Origin: Vibrio tapetis subsp. quintayensis
Lineage (GTDB): Bacteria > Pseudomonadota > Gammaproteobacteria > Enterobacterales > Vibrionaceae
Direction: 5' to 3'
NCBI RefSeq assembly: GCF_030409945.1
Contig: NZ_JAUFQV010000028.1
Span: 372,001 to 436,000, forward strand
Length of the DNA stretch: 64,000 nt
The notes below the pieces were generated by a model that made no database searches, had not been told where the DNA came from, and saw only the letters and a list, made by a program, of their open reading frames with translations. Made by a program: the position numbers and the translations under genes. How positions within the stretch are numbered: the first letter of the stretch is position 1; each line of letters opens with the position of its first letter. Positions 16,914-27,332 of the stretch are shown here, in pieces.

Positions 16914-17354
16914 TTAAAAAACGCCATAGAATGCTGCGGTCAACACCGCATAGCGAAGGGCTTTACCCATCGCAATTAATATGACGCAGGGGATAAATTT
17001 CATTCTTAGCCAACCAGCGGCTAAACATAAAGGGTCGCCAATCACCGGCAACCAACTGAGTAATAGAGTCCAATAGCCATAGCGCTCTAACCACTTCAAA
17101 GCTTTATGACCATGTTTTTCGGATTGGGTTCGATTTGGAAGAAGAATTCCTATCCAATAATTAGTCAGGCCACCCAGTGTGTTACCGAGTGTCGCGACCA
17201 AAATGATCTCGGCCACATCATAGTGGCCAAGTTTAAGTATTGCGATGAGTGCGGCTTCTGAGCCTCCGGGAAGCAACGTTGCACTGAGAAACCCCGTCGA
17301 GAACAATACCCATAACGCCGACTCGCTTAACCATTCAACGAAAGTCGCTAGCAC
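16914..17354 (-). CDS. yqaA: YqaA family (VTT/DedA-like) inner-membrane protein
   Basis: 146 aa with about four membrane segments. Family motifs are SATLLPGGSEAAL near residue 24, ATLGNTLGGLTNYWIG near 54, and SWLPVIGDPLCLAAGWLR near 99. It resembles a short SNARE-associated/VTT protein; its role is unknown, though relatives in the DedA/VTT superfamily move lipids across the membrane. The start is GTG at 17354, overlapping the upstream oxidoreductase stop by 7 bases. E. coli also keeps yqaA next to gshA. Confidence 0.92.
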   Translation of the reverse strand: MLATFVEWLSESALWVLFSTGFLSATLLPGGSEAALIAILKLGHYDVAEIILVATLGNTLGGLTNYWIGILLPNRTQSEKHGHKALKWLERYGYWTLLLSWLPVIGDPLCLAAGWLRMKFIPCVILIAMGKALRYAVLTAAFYGVF

Positions 17355-18301
17355 TGCATATCAAGTAATACCTTGCCTCGAGTACGACCAGTTTCGACTT
17401 GACGATGAGCATCAGAAACCGAAGAGAAAGGATATATTTTCTGGATCTCAGTTTTTAATATTCCAACGCTAACCATGTATAGCATAGTATCAAGTTGCTC
17501 AGGATCGGCCTCCACTAACATACCGGTCGCTTTAAACCCAAGCATTTGAGCTTTTTCGCAAATAAGTTCGGCTGTTAACGTAGGTACGGTGACGACTCTA
17601 GCATTATCTTTTAAGCACTTGAGCGCATCTAACGCGGCGTCTCCGCCGACTAAATCAATCAATACATCAACATCCTCAACGCGCTCTGAAACAGGCGCAA
17701 ACTGGTAGTTGATAGCATGAGCGCCAAGTGTGGCAAGATAATCTAAGTTGGATTCACTGCAGGTTGTGTACACTTCAGCTTGTGCTGCGACAGCAATTTG
17801 CACCGCCAAATGCCCAACGCCACCAGCACCAGCCAAGATCAATACGCGATCGTTGGCACCGACTTCTGCTTTTGTCAGTGCTTGTGCCGCCGTTTGACCC
17901 GCTAAAGGAAGTACCGCGGCAGCCTCTAGAGTAACGGCATCAGGTACACGACTTAAGGCTTTTTCATCCAGGCTTAAATATTGGCTATAACCACCACCTT
18001 GTAATGGGAAACCAATAAAACCAGCCACTAAGTCACCCACTTCAAATTGCTCAGCACCATCACCTAAAACGACAATTTTTCCGGAAATGTCATAACCCGG
18101 CGTCCATGGCAATTTGTCTTTGTTTTCAGCAGCAGCCCAACCAAGACCTGCTCGCGTTTTTACGTCTATCGGATTCACGCCAGCAAAGCAGACTTGAACT
18201 ACCACTTCACCCGGTTTGGGCGTTGGTATCGCAGCAGTTTGAATAGCTAACGTATCAGCATCGCCGAATTCCGTTATTACGACTCTTTTGTTGTCCGTCA
18301 T
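17348..18301 (-). CDS. NADP-dependent quinone oxidoreductase-like (MDR superfamily)
   Basis: 317 aa. GroES-like N-terminal domain (GEVVVQVCFAGVNPIDVKTR near residue 28), then a Rossmann domain with LILAGAGGVGHLAVQIA near 154. The Zn-binding cysteines of true alcohol dehydrogenases are not evident, so it fits the zeta-crystallin/quinone reductase branch. The substrate is unknown; likely it reduces quinones or reactive carbonyls with NADPH. The first gene of a probable unit with yqaA and the M16 gene. Confidence 0.88.
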   Translation of the reverse strand: MTDNKRVVITEFGDADTLAIQTAAIPTPKPGEVVVQVCFAGVNPIDVKTRAGLGWAAAENKDKLPWTPGYDISGKIVVLGDGAEQFEVGDLVAGFIGFPLQGGGYSQYLSLDEKALSRVPDAVTLEAAAVLPLAGQTAAQALTKAEVGANDRVLILAGAGGVGHLAVQIAVAAQAEVYTTCSESNLDYLATLGAHAINYQFAPVSERVEDVDVLIDLVGGDAALDALKCLKDNARVVTVPTLTAELICEKAQMLGFKATGMLVEADPEQLDTMLYMVSVGILKTEIQKIYPFSSVSDAHRQVETGRTRGKVLLDMQC

Positions 18302-18327
18302 ACACTGGGGCCCTTTGCGCTAAAAAT

Positions 18328-18357
18328 AATAAAGGGATGCAAAAGCATCCCTTTGAA
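18328..18357 (-). terminator. Terminator after oadGAB
   Basis: Stem AAAGGGATGC (18331-18340) with GCATCCCTTT (18345-18354), loop of four, followed on the minus strand by an AT-rich run. It lies 59 bases after the oadB stop and before the oxidoreductase start. Confidence 0.82.
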
Positions 18358-18412
18358 TATATACCATTTTATTAAACTACGTTAACCATCAGGTCGCAAT
18401 TTAGCAGATTAT

Positions 18413-19543
18413 TTAACCCGCTAAAGCAAGCAAGATACCCGCAGCAACGGCTGAACCTAATACACCTGCAACGTTTGGCCCCATCGCATGCATCAACAAG
18501 AAGTTTTGTGGGTTAGCTTCAAGGCCAACTTTATTCACGACTCGTGCTGCCATTGGTACAGCAGAAACACCTGCAGCGCCAATCAATGGGTTTATGTCTT
18601 CTTTCGAGTATTTGTTCAGCAACTTAGCCATCAAAACACCTGCACCAGTACCTATACTAAAGGCCACCGCACCAAGCGCTAAAATACCAAGAGTTTCAAC
18701 ATTCAGGAATTGGTCTGCCTGAAGTTTAGAACCCACACCTAAGCCTAAGAAGATCGTTACAATATTAATTAGCTCGTTTTGCGCCGTATTAGACAGACGA
18801 TCAACCACACCCGCTTCACGCATCAAGTTACCTAAACAGAACATGCCTACCAATGGCGTTGCTGATGGTAAGAACAAAATAGTCATTAGCAACACCGCTA
18901 GCGGGAAAAGAATTTTTTCCCCTTTGTTAACGTGACGCAGTTGAGCCATTTTGATTTGGCGTTCTTCCGGTGTTGTCAGTGCCTTCATGATTGGTGGCTG
19001 AATAATCGGCACCAATGCCATATAGCTATACGCGGCAACCGCAATTGCTCCGAGTAAATCAGGAGACAAACGGCTTGCTAAGAAAATGGCGGTTGGGCCA
19101 TCTGCTCCGCCGATGATCGCGATCGATGACGCGTCGGCCATGCTAAATTCCATTCCAGGAACATAGTTAAGCAAAATAGCACCGAATAGCGTAGCAAAAA
19201 TACCAAACTGAGCCGCCGCTCCTAACCATAAGGTTTTAGGGTTAGCAATTAGGGCACCAAAATCAGTCATTGCCCCTACGCCCATAAATATCAGCAACGG
19301 GAAGACCCCAGTTTCTATACCAATATAATAAACGTAATAGAGCAAACCACCGGGATCAGTGAAGCCCGCATTTGGAATATTCGCTAGGATTGCGCCAAAG
19401 CCAATAGGTAACAAAAGCAAAGGTTCGAAGCCTTTGCGAATGGCCAAAAACAACAACATCGATCCAACAAAGATCATGCATAGCTGACCAAACTGAAAGT
19501 TAGCGATCCCTGTTTCCGACCATAAGATCAATAAACCGTCCAT
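18413..19543 (-). CDS. oadB: Oxaloacetate decarboxylase Na+ pump, beta subunit
   Basis: 376 aa, very hydrophobic with about nine membrane segments. The conserved functional region [18 protein letters not shown] lies near residue 140 and the C-terminal [15 protein letters not shown] near residue 352. This subunit decarboxylates carboxybiotin and exports Na+. It follows oadA after 9 bases. The pump turns oxaloacetate into pyruvate while building a sodium gradient, useful for a marine bacterium, for example in anaerobic citrate use. Confidence 0.96.
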   Translation of the reverse strand: MDGLLILWSETGIANFQFGQLCMIFVGSMLLFLAIRKGFEPLLLLPIGFGAILANIPNAGFTDPGGLLYYVYYIGIETGVFPLLIFMGVGAMTDFGALIANPKTLWLGAAAQFGIFATLFGAILLNYVPGMEFSMADASSIAIIGGADGPTAIFLASRLSPDLLGAIAVAAYSYMALVPIIQPPIMKALTTPEERQIKMAQLRHVNKGEKILFPLAVLLMTILFLPSATPLVGMFCLGNLMREAGVVDRLSNTAQNELINIVTIFLGLGVGSKLQADQFLNVETLGILALGAVAFSIGTGAGVLMAKLLNKYSKEDINPLIGAAGVSAVPMAARVVNKVGLEANPQNFLLMHAMGPNVAGVLGSAVAAGILLALAG

Positions 19544-19552
19544 GTTTCTCCC

Positions 19553-21346
19553 TTACGCGATACTAACTAAAGGTGCGCCAACAGTGACTGAATCACCTTC
19601 TTTCACGTGAATACCTTGCACAACACCTGAACTTGGTGCTGTCACTGGCGTTTCCATTTTCATCGCTTCTAGGATCAGCAGTACATCGCCCTCTTCAACG
19701 AGGTGCCCGGCTTCAACATTCACTTTAAAAATATTACCAGCAAGCTGAGCGTTAATAGCCTCAGCCTCAGGAGCAGGCGCTGACTGGACAACAGGTGCAG
19801 CCGCTGCATTAGCAACAGGAGTCACCGATGTCAGTTGACCTTGTGGGCCGACTTCTACATCGTAAACTTGGCCATCAACTTTAACGCTGTATGCTTCGAT
19901 ACCACCTTGTGAAGGCGCAACAACGGGTGCTGCTGCAGGAGCGGCACTTTCAAGTGTTGGTGCCGGTTCAAATGCTTCTGGGTTATTACGATTTTTCAGG
20001 AATTTCAAACCCACTTGTGGGAAGAGCGCATACGTTAATACGTCATCTACTCGCTCTTCAGCCAATTTAATACCATCGGCTTGTGCTTTTTCAAACAACT
20101 CAGCAGATAGCACTTCCAGTTCATTTTCGAGTAAGTCTGCAGGACGGCATGTGATCGGATCTTTGCCTTCCAGTACTTTTGCTTGAAGCTCTTTATTTAA
20201 CTCAGCAGGAGCTGAACCGTATTCGCCTTTCAGTAGGCCGGCTGTCTCTTTGGTAATGCTTTTATAACGCTCACCGGTAAGCACATTGATTACGGCCTGA
20301 GTACCGACAATTTGAGACGTTGGCGTTACCAGTGGAATGTAACCCAAGTCTTTACGTACACGAGGGATCTCTTCAAGCACTTCATCAATGCGATCTGCAG
20401 CGCCTTGCTCTTTTAGCTGGCCTTCCATGTTAGTTAACATGCCGCCAGGAACCTGAGCAATGAGAATACGTGAGTCGATGCCTTTCATTGCACCTTCCCA
20501 CTTAGCGTACTTCTTACGTACTTCACGGAAATATGCGGCAATAGGCTCTATTTGCTCTAACTTAAGGTTGGTATCACGTTCAGTGCCTTCCAGCATAGCC
20601 ACAACAGTTTCTGTTGGCGTATGACCGTATGTTTGGCTCATTGATGAAATAGAGGTATCTAAGATATCGATGCCGGCTTCTACGGCCTTTATCGCTGTTG
20701 CCGTCGACAAACCCGTCGTCGCATGGCAATGCAGCGCCAGAGGAACATCACAAGAAGCTTTAATGCGAGTAATGAGCTCTTCCGCTTCATAAGGTCGAAG
20801 CAAGCCTGCCATGTCTTTAATGCACAAAGAGTTGCAGCCTAAATCTTCCAAACGCTTGGCAAGGTCAACCCATGCTTCTAGATTATGTACCGGGCTGGTT
20901 GTGTATGAGAGTGTGCCTTGAGCGTGAGCGCCAACATCAACCGCAGCTTTTACCGCTGTTTGGAAGTTACGCACGTCATTCATGGCATCAAAGATACGGA
21001 ATACATCCATACCATTGGTATGTGCTCGTTCTACAAACTTAGTAACCACATCATCAGCATAATGGCGGTAACCCAGTAAGTTCTGGCCACGCAGCAGCAT
21101 TTGCATTGGTGTGTTTGGCATTGCTTTTTTCAGCTCGCGCAAACGAACCCACGGATCTTCACCTAAAAAGCGAATGCACGAATCAAACGTAGCACCACCC
21201 CAGGTTTCAAGAGACCAGTAGCCGACCTTGTCCAGTTCAGCCGCAATTGGCAACATATCTTCAATACGCATACGAGTAGCAAATAGCGATTGATGGGCGT
21301 CACGTAATACGACGTCCGTAATAGCAAGTGGTTTAGACATGCTCAT
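19553..21346 (-). CDS. oadA: Oxaloacetate decarboxylase alpha subunit (biotin-carrying)
   Basis: 597 aa. Carboxyltransferase TIM barrel at the N-terminus ([24 protein letters not shown] metal-binding His pair near residue 207), a PYC_OADA middle region, an Ala/Pro-rich linker (about 480-525), and a C-terminal biotinyl domain with EAMKMETPV, whose Lys near residue 564 carries biotin. It transfers the carboxyl group of oxaloacetate to biotin. The middle of the oadGAB operon, 26 bases after oadG. Confidence 0.97.
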   Translation of the reverse strand: MSMSKPLAITDVVLRDAHQSLFATRMRIEDMLPIAAELDKVGYWSLETWGGATFDSCIRFLGEDPWVRLRELKKAMPNTPMQMLLRGQNLLGYRHYADDVVTKFVERAHTNGMDVFRIFDAMNDVRNFQTAVKAAVDVGAHAQGTLSYTTSPVHNLEAWVDLAKRLEDLGCNSLCIKDMAGLLRPYEAEELITRIKASCDVPLALHCHATTGLSTATAIKAVEAGIDILDTSISSMSQTYGHTPTETVVAMLEGTERDTNLKLEQIEPIAAYFREVRKKYAKWEGAMKGIDSRILIAQVPGGMLTNMEGQLKEQGAADRIDEVLEEIPRVRKDLGYIPLVTPTSQIVGTQAVINVLTGERYKSITKETAGLLKGEYGSAPAELNKELQAKVLEGKDPITCRPADLLENELEVLSAELFEKAQADGIKLAEERVDDVLTYALFPQVGLKFLKNRNNPEAFEPAPTLESAAPAAAPVVAPSQGGIEAYSVKVDGQVYDVEVGPQGQLTSVTPVANAAAAPVVQSAPAPEAEAINAQLAGNIFKVNVEAGHLVEEGDVLLILEAMKMETPVTAPSSGVVQGIHVKEGDSVTVGAPLVSIA

Positions 21347-21372
21347 TAACTCCTTTTAATTTTGAACCAAAT

Positions 21373-21630
21373 CTACTTAGCTGCTGCTGTACGATACTGA
21401 TGTACCGCTGCAGAAATCGCAGCCACAACTTGAGGCTTAACAGCAGTAGGGTCTGATGAAATTTTTTGTTTGCGAACTGGGGCTGTATTCGACTCAGGCG
21501 CATCTTCGGGAACCAAAGAAGACATCAATCGAACAAGGTAAACGAGAATAGTTAAGAAGATAAATACGACACTCATACCTGTAACCATGAGTACCGCCGC
21601 ATCTCCTAGCAGACTTCCAATATTTGTCAT
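21373..21630 (-). CDS. oadG: Oxaloacetate decarboxylase gamma subunit
   Basis: 85 aa, a small protein with one N-terminal membrane span (MVTGMSVVFIFLTILVYLV, the family signature) and a polar tail. It holds alpha and beta subunits together and binds a metal. First gene of oadGAB; its promoter is predicted at 21709-21736. Confidence 0.93.
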   Translation of the reverse strand: MTNIGSLLGDAAVLMVTGMSVVFIFLTILVYLVRLMSSLVPEDAPESNTAPVRKQKISSDPTAVKPQVVAAISAAVHQYRTAAAK

Positions 21631-21976
21631 GTAGCTTCCTTTCTATGTCATCCTGACAACGTTGATAGTTGCAAATTCTTCAATTTACGACTACCACACT
21701 ATGTAAGGATTATCTCGATTGGTAAAAGTTTGTCAATTTTGTTTAAGGAACCTTCTAGCATACGCCACAAAATCGGGCAGATACTGGCCAAAAAATCTAT
21801 AATCTACTCTTCGCTTAAGCTTTCTTAGTGTAAGTCACTAGAACTATTTTCAAGATATAAGAAATAAGATGCTAATACTGGGATACAGTTAAAAAAAGAG
21901 ATTTTTGGCTTTTAAAAACAATGAGATAAAATTCGAAGTGTGATTTTTTTGTTTAATTATTGTTGCGGAAATGAAA
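21631..21976. other. Intergenic region upstream of oadG
   Basis: 346 AT-rich bases between oadG and the tRNA terminator. A sigma70-like promoter is visible (listed separately); apart from that I see no gene, repeat or RNA structure. Confidence 0.6.
21709..21736 (-). promoter_or_regulatory. Predicted sigma70 promoter of oadGAB
   Basis: On the minus strand: perfect -35 TTGACA (21731-21736), 16-base spacer, -10 GATAAT (21709-21714), about 80 bases before the oadG start. Seen by eye. Confidence 0.7.
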
Positions 21977-22010
21977 ACAAAAAAGGCTCCGTAGATACGG
22001 AGCCTTTTTA
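21977..22010 (-). terminator. Terminator of the tRNA operon
   Basis: Stem AAGGCTCCGT (21983-21992) with ACGGAGCCTT (21997-22006), flanked by A- and T-runs. It lies 9 bases past the last tRNA. Confidence 0.92.
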
Positions 22011-22015
22011 AAAGG

Positions 22016-22092
22016 TGGTGCGCCCTGGAGGATTCGAACCTCCGACCGCCTGGTTCGTAGCCAGGTACTCTATCCAGCTGAGCTAAGGGCGC
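22016..22092 (-). tRNA. tRNA-Arg (ACG)
   Basis: 77 nt including an encoded CCA. Acceptor GCGCCCT/AGGGCGC, anticodon stem CCTGG/CCAGG with loop CTACGAA, so the anticodon is ACG (A34 becomes inosine), and a T-loop GTTCGAATC. Last gene of the cluster, identical to the four other Arg copies here. The E. coli counterparts are argQ/Z/Y/V after csrA. Confidence 0.98.
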
Positions 22093-22155
22093 ACAGGTTT
22101 AGATATTGATGTTCTAGTTAAAAGAAAATCATATCAAGGTCTAAGACCTAAATAG

Positions 22156-22232
22156 TGGTGCGCCCTGGAGGATTCGAACCTCCGACCGCCTGGTTCGTAG
22201 CCAGGTACTCTATCCAGCTGAGCTAAGGGCGC
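22156..22232 (-). tRNA. tRNA-Arg (ACG)
   Basis: 77 nt, identical to the copy at 22016-22092. The spacer to the next copy is nearly identical to the other Arg-Arg spacers, showing tandem duplication of gene plus spacer. Confidence 0.98.
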
Positions 22233-22294
22233 ACAGGTTTAGATATTGATGTTCTAGTTAAAGATAATCATATCAAGGTCTAAGACCTAAATAG

Positions 22295-22371
22295 TGGTGC
22301 GCCCTGGAGGATTCGAACCTCCGACCGCCTGGTTCGTAGCCAGGTACTCTATCCAGCTGAGCTAAGGGCGC
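22295..22371 (-). tRNA. tRNA-Arg (ACG)
   Basis: 77 nt with encoded CCA, same sequence as the neighbouring Arg copies; part of a tandem array of about 139-bp units. Confidence 0.98.
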
Positions 22372-22433
22372 ACAGGTTTAGATATTGATGTTCTAGTTAA
22401 AGACAATCATATCAAGGTCAATGACCTAAATAG

Positions 22434-22510
22434 TGGTGCGCCCTGGAGGATTCGAACCTCCGACCGCCTGGTTCGTAGCCAGGTACTCTATCCAGCTGAG
22501 CTAAGGGCGC
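22434..22510 (-). tRNA. tRNA-Arg (ACG)
   Basis: 77 nt with encoded CCA, same sequence as the neighbouring Arg copies. It follows tRNA-Ser (22576-22668) in the transcript. Confidence 0.98.
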
Positions 22511-22575
22511 ACAGGATGTGAACTATATCACACTTTCATTCCATTGGAACAAAAAAATTGACCTAAGGTCAATAA

Positions 22576-22668
22576 TGGCGGTGAGGGAGGGATTCGAACC
22601 CTCGATGCGGCTATAAACCACATACTCCCTTAGCAGGGGAGCGCCTTCAGCCTCTCGGCCACCTCACC
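22576..22668 (-). tRNA. tRNA-Ser (GCU)
   Basis: 93 nt with encoded CCA and discriminator G. Long variable arm as in class II tRNAs. Anticodon stem CTCCC/GGGAG with loop CTGCTAA gives anticodon GCU, reading AGC/AGU. Equivalent of E. coli serV. Confidence 0.98.
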
Positions 22669-22703
22669 GTCTTGTATTGCTAGTCTTCCGTTGCTAAAGG
22701 AAG

Positions 22704-22780
22704 TGGTGCGCCCTGGAGGATTCGAACCTCCGACCGCCTGGTTCGTAGCCAGGTACTCTATCCAGCTGAGCTAAGGGCGC
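22704..22780 (-). tRNA. tRNA-Arg (ACG)
   Basis: 77 nt with encoded CCA, same sequence as the other Arg copies but flanked by different spacers, between the two Ser genes. This suggests a Ser-Arg pair was itself duplicated. Confidence 0.98.
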
Positions 22781-22831
22781 AACATTTGCTTCAATCATCG
22801 AGCTGCTAACTCAAAATAAGCAGTGCAAGAA

Positions 22832-22924
22832 TGGCGGTGAGGGAGGGATTCGAACCCTCGATGCGGCTATAAACCACATACTCCCTTAGCAGGGGAGCGC
22901 CTTCAGCCTCTCGGCCACCTCACC
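22832..22924 (-). tRNA. tRNA-Ser (GCU)
   Basis: 93 nt, same sequence as the Ser copy at 22576-22668. First gene of the tRNA transcript, starting about 15 bases after the predicted -10 box. Confidence 0.98.
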
Positions 22925-22939
22925 GTCTTGCGGAGGCAC

Positions 22940-22967
22940 ATATTACGATTTACCCAAAATATGTCAA
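22940..22967 (-). promoter_or_regulatory. Promoter of the tRNA operon
   Basis: On the minus strand: perfect -35 TTGACA (22962-22967), 16-base spacer, -10 TAATAT (22940-22945), then a GC-rich discriminator (GTGCCTCCGC), the pattern expected of promoters repressed by ppGpp/DksA. Confidence 0.85.
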
Positions 22968-23080
22968 ACATTTTTTTGGTAAAAATTGCAAAAAATCACT
23001 TAACCGTTGGGTATTTAACCAAAGAGCTGTAATTTTAAACTTATCTGCGCCTTAGAACTATTTTTTGCTTAATCTGAATA

Positions 23081-23106
23081 AAAAAAAGACCAGCATTAGC
23101 TGGCCT
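23081..23106 (-). terminator. Terminator after csrA
   Basis: On the minus strand, GGCCAGC-TAAT-GCTGGTC followed by an unbroken T-run (plus-strand A-run 23081-23087). It lies just after the csrA stop and separates csrA from the tRNA operon. Confidence 0.93.
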
Positions 23107-23117
23107 CATTTCGGAAA

Positions 23118-23315
23118 TTAGTAAGTACCCGGAGTTGGGGCACTGTTTCCTTTTTCCGCTTGAATTCGCATGTAGATCTCTTCACGGTGAACAGATACTT
23201 CTTTAGGTGCATTAACACCGATGCGAACTTGGTTGCCTTTAACACCCAATACAGTCACGGTCACTTCATCACCGATCATAAGAGTTTCACCTACGCGGCG
23301 AGTCAAAATTAGCAT
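23118..23315 (-). CDS. csrA: Carbon storage regulator CsrA (RsmA)
   Basis: 65 aa, starting [20 protein letters not shown]. Arg44 of the RNA-binding face is present in [10 protein letters not shown]. It is a dimeric RNA-binding protein that recognises GGA in message leaders to control translation of carbon storage, motility and quorum-sensing genes. Its antagonist RNAs are activated by BarA/UvrY, and barA is also in this window. The order alaS-(lysC)-csrA-serV-arg tRNAs parallels E. coli. Confidence 0.99.
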   Translation of the reverse strand: MLILTRRVGETLMIGDEVTVTVLGVKGNQVRIGVNAPKEVSVHREEIYMRIQAEKGNSAPTPGTY

Positions 23316-23392
23316 TCTTGTGCTCCTTGAGTAATCTCTAAAATATTTTTCTACTATACACCACTATGGGCGAAATAATTCCATGTACACTA

Positions 23393-24589
23393 TCATGAAA
23401 CCATAAGCACTTGGTGTCCATCAAGCTCTATATTTGTAACAACAAAGGAATTGTGAACAAGATTCGCTGCAACCTCAAGTTGCTCAGGGCAAATCAGCAA
23501 CATCACAGAGTTTTTTGTTTTCATTGACCAAAATACATCCACATTATGTTTTTTCAATAATGATTGGATAGCATGTAAACGCTCTGGAGCCGCATTACCA
23601 ACGCAGGTTAACGCACTGACATTCTTACTTGCGCAAATTTTTTCGGACAAAACTAGAGCGAGTTTAGCAAACTGATTCTGTTTGATAATCACGCCTTGAT
23701 AGTTTTCCGTCTTCAACACATCCCATACATCAATACCAAGAAGCTGGCATTGATTAATCAAACTATGCAATTCGGCAGACAACACTTGAACCAAGATGAG
23801 GTCCTGCTGCATTGCTAAACCACAAATCTGATCTTCACCCTTTTCCCCACAGACCAATGTACCGGAATCATGTGAAAACGATGATAAAACTCGTAGTGGC
23901 ACGCATTGTTTCCAAGCGTGCTGCACTGACGGAAGATGGAGAACTTTAGCACCTTTACGCGCCATTTCTTCCATGCATGGGAAGTCGATGGTCGCCAACT
24001 TTGTCGCAGACGGCACCACTCTTGGATCGCAAGTGTAAACCCCATCTACATCTGTAAATATCTGACATTCTGAAGCTTTTAGTGCTCCAGCAAGAGCAAC
24101 TGCAGTGGTATCCGAACCTCCACGCCCTAGCGTGCTGATATTACCGTCATCGGTAATACCTTGAAAACCAGCAACGATAACTACCTGACCCAGATCCAAA
24201 TACGCCTCAATCAGTTGGGTATCAATATGCTTAATAGACGCATTATTGTGTTGGTCGTTGGTTTGAATTCCAGCTTGATAGCCAGTCATCGACACCGCAG
24301 ACGTGCCCATTTTATTGAGTGTCATGGCCAGAAGCGCCATTGTTACCTGCTCTCCAGCAGACAACAACACATCAAGCTCTCGCGCTGTAGGTACAGCATC
24401 AACTTGCAGAGCTAAGTCCATAAGACGATTTGTCTCACCAGACATAGCAGATACAACAACAACCAACTGGTTGCCTTCAGATTTGGCTTTGATGACTCGT
24501 TGTGCAACCGCTTCAATGCGTTCAATTGAACCCACTGAAGTGCCGCCAAATTTTTGAACAATTAACGAGTCACGCGTAGTACGTGTCAC
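23393..24589 (-). CDS. lysC: Aspartate kinase
   Basis: 398 aa. Kinase motifs: VQKFGGTSVGS at residue 12, LVVVVSAMSGETN near 42, TLGRGGSDTTAVALAGAL near 172 and FTDVDGVYTCDPR near 197. The C-terminal third should hold two ACT domains, but it is divergent, so feedback control by lysine or threonine cannot be read from it. It phosphorylates aspartate, the first step toward lysine, threonine and methionine. Placement between alaS and csrA is a Vibrio trait. The 55-base gap to alaS leaves no room for a lysine riboswitch. Confidence 0.92.
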   Translation of the reverse strand: MTRTTRDSLIVQKFGGTSVGSIERIEAVAQRVIKAKSEGNQLVVVVSAMSGETNRLMDLALQVDAVPTARELDVLLSAGEQVTMALLAMTLNKMGTSAVSMTGYQAGIQTNDQHNNASIKHIDTQLIEAYLDLGQVVIVAGFQGITDDGNISTLGRGGSDTTAVALAGALKASECQIFTDVDGVYTCDPRVVPSATKLATIDFPCMEEMARKGAKVLHLPSVQHAWKQCVPLRVLSSFSHDSGTLVCGEKGEDQICGLAMQQDLILVQVLSAELHSLINQCQLLGIDVWDVLKTENYQGVIIKQNQFAKLALVLSEKICASKNVSALTCVGNAAPERLHAIQSLLKKHNVDVFWSMKTKNSVMLLICPEQLEVAANLVHNSFVVTNIELDGHQVLMVS

Positions 24590-24644
24590 TTGACTTCACC
24601 TTCCTGGGGCTTTTATCCCCGAGATTGATTCGAGTAAAGCGCCC

Positions 24645-27227
24645 TTACAGGCGCTCTTCTATCCACGCTTCTACCGATGCAAGTGCTGCTGGTAGTGCTT
24701 CTGGGTTCGTACCGCCAGCTTGTGCCATGTCTGGACGACCGCCACCCTTGCCGCCAACTTGCTGAGCAACCATGTTAACCAGTTCGCCAGCTTTCACTTT
24801 GCCAACTAGGTCTTTCGTTACACCCGCAATCAGGCCAACTTTACCATCGTTAATATTCGCAATTAAGATGATGCCGCTACCCACTTGGTTTTTAGCATTA
24901 TCGACCATGGTACGTAAGTTTTTGTTATCAGCACCTTCAAGCGCAGCTACGAGCACTTTCGTTCCGCCGATATCCTTAACTTGGCCCATAATGTTTGCAC
25001 TTTCAGCAACCGCCATTTTTTCTTTAAGCAGCTGAATCTCTTTTTCTAGAGATTTTGCTTTCTTAGCCGATTCAACCAACTTAGCTTCATAAGCCGTTTG
25101 TTGAGCTTCGATAGCATCTAACGCGGCTTCGCCGGTTACTGCTTCAATACGGCGAATACCTGCTGCAATACCACCTTCAGAGGTAATCTTAAATAAACCA
25201 ATGTCACCCGTGCTGTTCGCGTGAATACCACCACACAGCTCGGTAGAGAAGTCACCCATTGATAGAACACGAACTTCTTCGTCGTACTTTTCACCAAATA
25301 GAGCCATCGCACCTTTTGCTTTCGCAGATTCGATATCCATTAGGTTAGTTTCAATGCTGTGATTGCGGCGCACATGGTTATTTACCAAACGCTCAACTTC
25401 ACGTATCTCTGCTGGTGTTACCGCTTCCAGGTTTGAAAAGTCAAAACGAAGACCTTCCGCTTTAACCAGAGAACCTTTTTGCGTCACGTGCTCACCAAGA
25501 ACCAAACGTAGAGCCGAATGCAATAAGTGAGTCGCTGAGTGATTCAAGATAATCGCCGCACGGCGAGTCGCGTCGACTTCAGCCATCACGGTATCTTGAG
25601 TTGCTAACACGCCTTCAACAAGCTCACCATGATGGGCAAACGCATTACCAAGCTTTTGAGTATCTTCTACTTTGAATACACCCGTGTCAGTTTTAAGTAA
25701 GCCTGCATCACCACATTGACCGCCTGATTCGGCATAGAATGGGGTTTGGTTTAAGACGATGATCGCTTTATCGCCAGCAGACAAAGATTGCACTTCGTTG
25801 CCTTCAACAAACATTGAGACGATCGTACCTTGACCGTCTGTTGCCGAATAACCACAGAACTCAGTGTCGGTATCAACTTTAATCACGTCATTATAGTCAG
25901 TACCAAATTGGCCTGCTTCACGAGCACGTTTACGTTGAGCTTCCATCGCTTTTTCAAAGCCAGCTTCATCAATTGTAAAGTCACGCTCACGCGCTACATC
26001 ATTAGTCAAATCAGCAGGGAAGCCGTAAGTATCGTAAAGCTTGAATACGGTCTCGCCATCTAGCTCTTTGCCATCTAGCTCATCCAGCGCTTCATTTAGA
26101 ATCGCCATGCCACGCTCTAGTGTACGGCCAAAGTTCTCTTCTTCGATGCGAAGTACTTTTTCAACAATTGCTTGTTGCTTTTTGAGCTCTTCTCCCGCGG
26201 TACCCATCACGTCAATTAACGTGCTGACCAGCTTATGGAAGAATACGCCTTGTGCTCCAATCTTATTACCATGACGAACCGCACGGCGAATAATACGACG
26301 CAATACATAACCACGACCTTCATTTGATGGCATCACACCATCAACGATCAAGAATGCACATGAACGAATGTGATCGGCAACTACACGCAATGATTGGTTC
26401 GATAAATCTTCGTGACCGATGATTTCAGACGCCGCTTTAATCAAAGTTTGGAATACATCGATTTCGTAGTTTGAATGCACACCTTGCATAATTGCGGAGA
26501 TACGTTCAATACCCATACCGGTATCAACAGAAGGCTTAGGTAGCGGTTCCATTGTTCCGTCGGCTTGACGGTTAAACTGCATGAATACGTTATTCCAGAT
26601 CTCGATGAAGCGATCGCCATCTTCTTCAGGCGTGCCAGGACGGCCACCCCAGATATGTTCGCCGTGATCGTAGAAAATTTCAGAACAAGGACCACAAGGA
26701 CCAGTATCACCCATCTGCCAGAAGTTATCAGATTCGTATGCCTTACCGCCTTTCTTATCGCCAATGCGGACGATACGATCAGCAGGAACACCAATTTCTT
26801 TATTCCAGATTTCAAACGCTTCATCGTCTGTTTCATAAACAGTAACAAGCAAGCGATCAGCCGGTAATTGCAGAGTTTCTGTTAGAAACTGCCATGCAAA
26901 TTGGATCGCATCTCGCTTGAAATAATCGCCGAAGCTGAAGTTACCTAACATTTCAAAGAATGTATGGTGACGGGCTGTAAAGCCTACGTTTTCTAGGTCA
27001 TTGTGTTTGCCACCAGCACGCACACAGCGCTGAGCTGTCGTCGCACGAGTATAATTACGTTTTTCTAAACCTAAGAAGCAGTCTTTAAACTGGTTCATAC
27101 CTGCGTTGGTGAATAGCAGGGTAGGATCATTAGCGGGTACTAATGATGAACTATCTACAATTTGGTGTCCTTTGCTTTCAAAGAACTTAAGGAACGCAAG
27201 GCGTACCTCATCGGTGCTCATGTACAT
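24645..27227 (-). CDS. alaS: Alanyl-tRNA synthetase
   Basis: 860 aa, typical. Class II catalytic core at the N-terminus ([20 protein letters not shown] near residue 27). The editing domain has [12 protein letters not shown] near residue 563 and the zinc-binding [13 protein letters not shown] near 665. The C-terminal C-Ala domain ends with a glycine-rich [15 protein letters not shown]. It charges tRNA-Ala and clears mischarged Ser and Gly. The start at 27227 aligns with the E. coli N-terminus and has an AGGAA site upstream. Confidence 0.99.
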   Translation of the reverse strand: MYMSTDEVRLAFLKFFESKGHQIVDSSSLVPANDPTLLFTNAGMNQFKDCFLGLEKRNYTRATTAQRCVRAGGKHNDLENVGFTARHHTFFEMLGNFSFGDYFKRDAIQFAWQFLTETLQLPADRLLVTVYETDDEAFEIWNKEIGVPADRIVRIGDKKGGKAYESDNFWQMGDTGPCGPCSEIFYDHGEHIWGGRPGTPEEDGDRFIEIWNNVFMQFNRQADGTMEPLPKPSVDTGMGIERISAIMQGVHSNYEIDVFQTLIKAASEIIGHEDLSNQSLRVVADHIRSCAFLIVDGVMPSNEGRGYVLRRIIRRAVRHGNKIGAQGVFFHKLVSTLIDVMGTAGEELKKQQAIVEKVLRIEEENFGRTLERGMAILNEALDELDGKELDGETVFKLYDTYGFPADLTNDVARERDFTIDEAGFEKAMEAQRKRAREAGQFGTDYNDVIKVDTDTEFCGYSATDGQGTIVSMFVEGNEVQSLSAGDKAIIVLNQTPFYAESGGQCGDAGLLKTDTGVFKVEDTQKLGNAFAHHGELVEGVLATQDTVMAEVDATRRAAIILNHSATHLLHSALRLVLGEHVTQKGSLVKAEGLRFDFSNLEAVTPAEIREVERLVNNHVRRNHSIETNLMDIESAKAKGAMALFGEKYDEEVRVLSMGDFSTELCGGIHANSTGDIGLFKITSEGGIAAGIRRIEAVTGEAALDAIEAQQTAYEAKLVESAKKAKSLEKEIQLLKEKMAVAESANIMGQVKDIGGTKVLVAALEGADNKNLRTMVDNAKNQVGSGIILIANINDGKVGLIAGVTKDLVGKVKAGELVNMVAQQVGGKGGGRPDMAQAGGTNPEALPAALASVEAWIEERL

Positions 27228-27332
27228 GCAGCTCTTCCTGAAATATTCAAGTTAGAATTTTGCAACATTGTAGATCATGGATAGAAATTCGACTAGGGGA
27301 TTCTGTGACCATTTGAGCTCTAAGTAGTTGTT

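Noticed and set aside
24590..24644. Lysine riboswitch before the aspartokinase gene
   Set aside because: The gap from alaS is only 55 bases, too short for the lysine riboswitch; only a small GGGG/CCCC hairpin is present.
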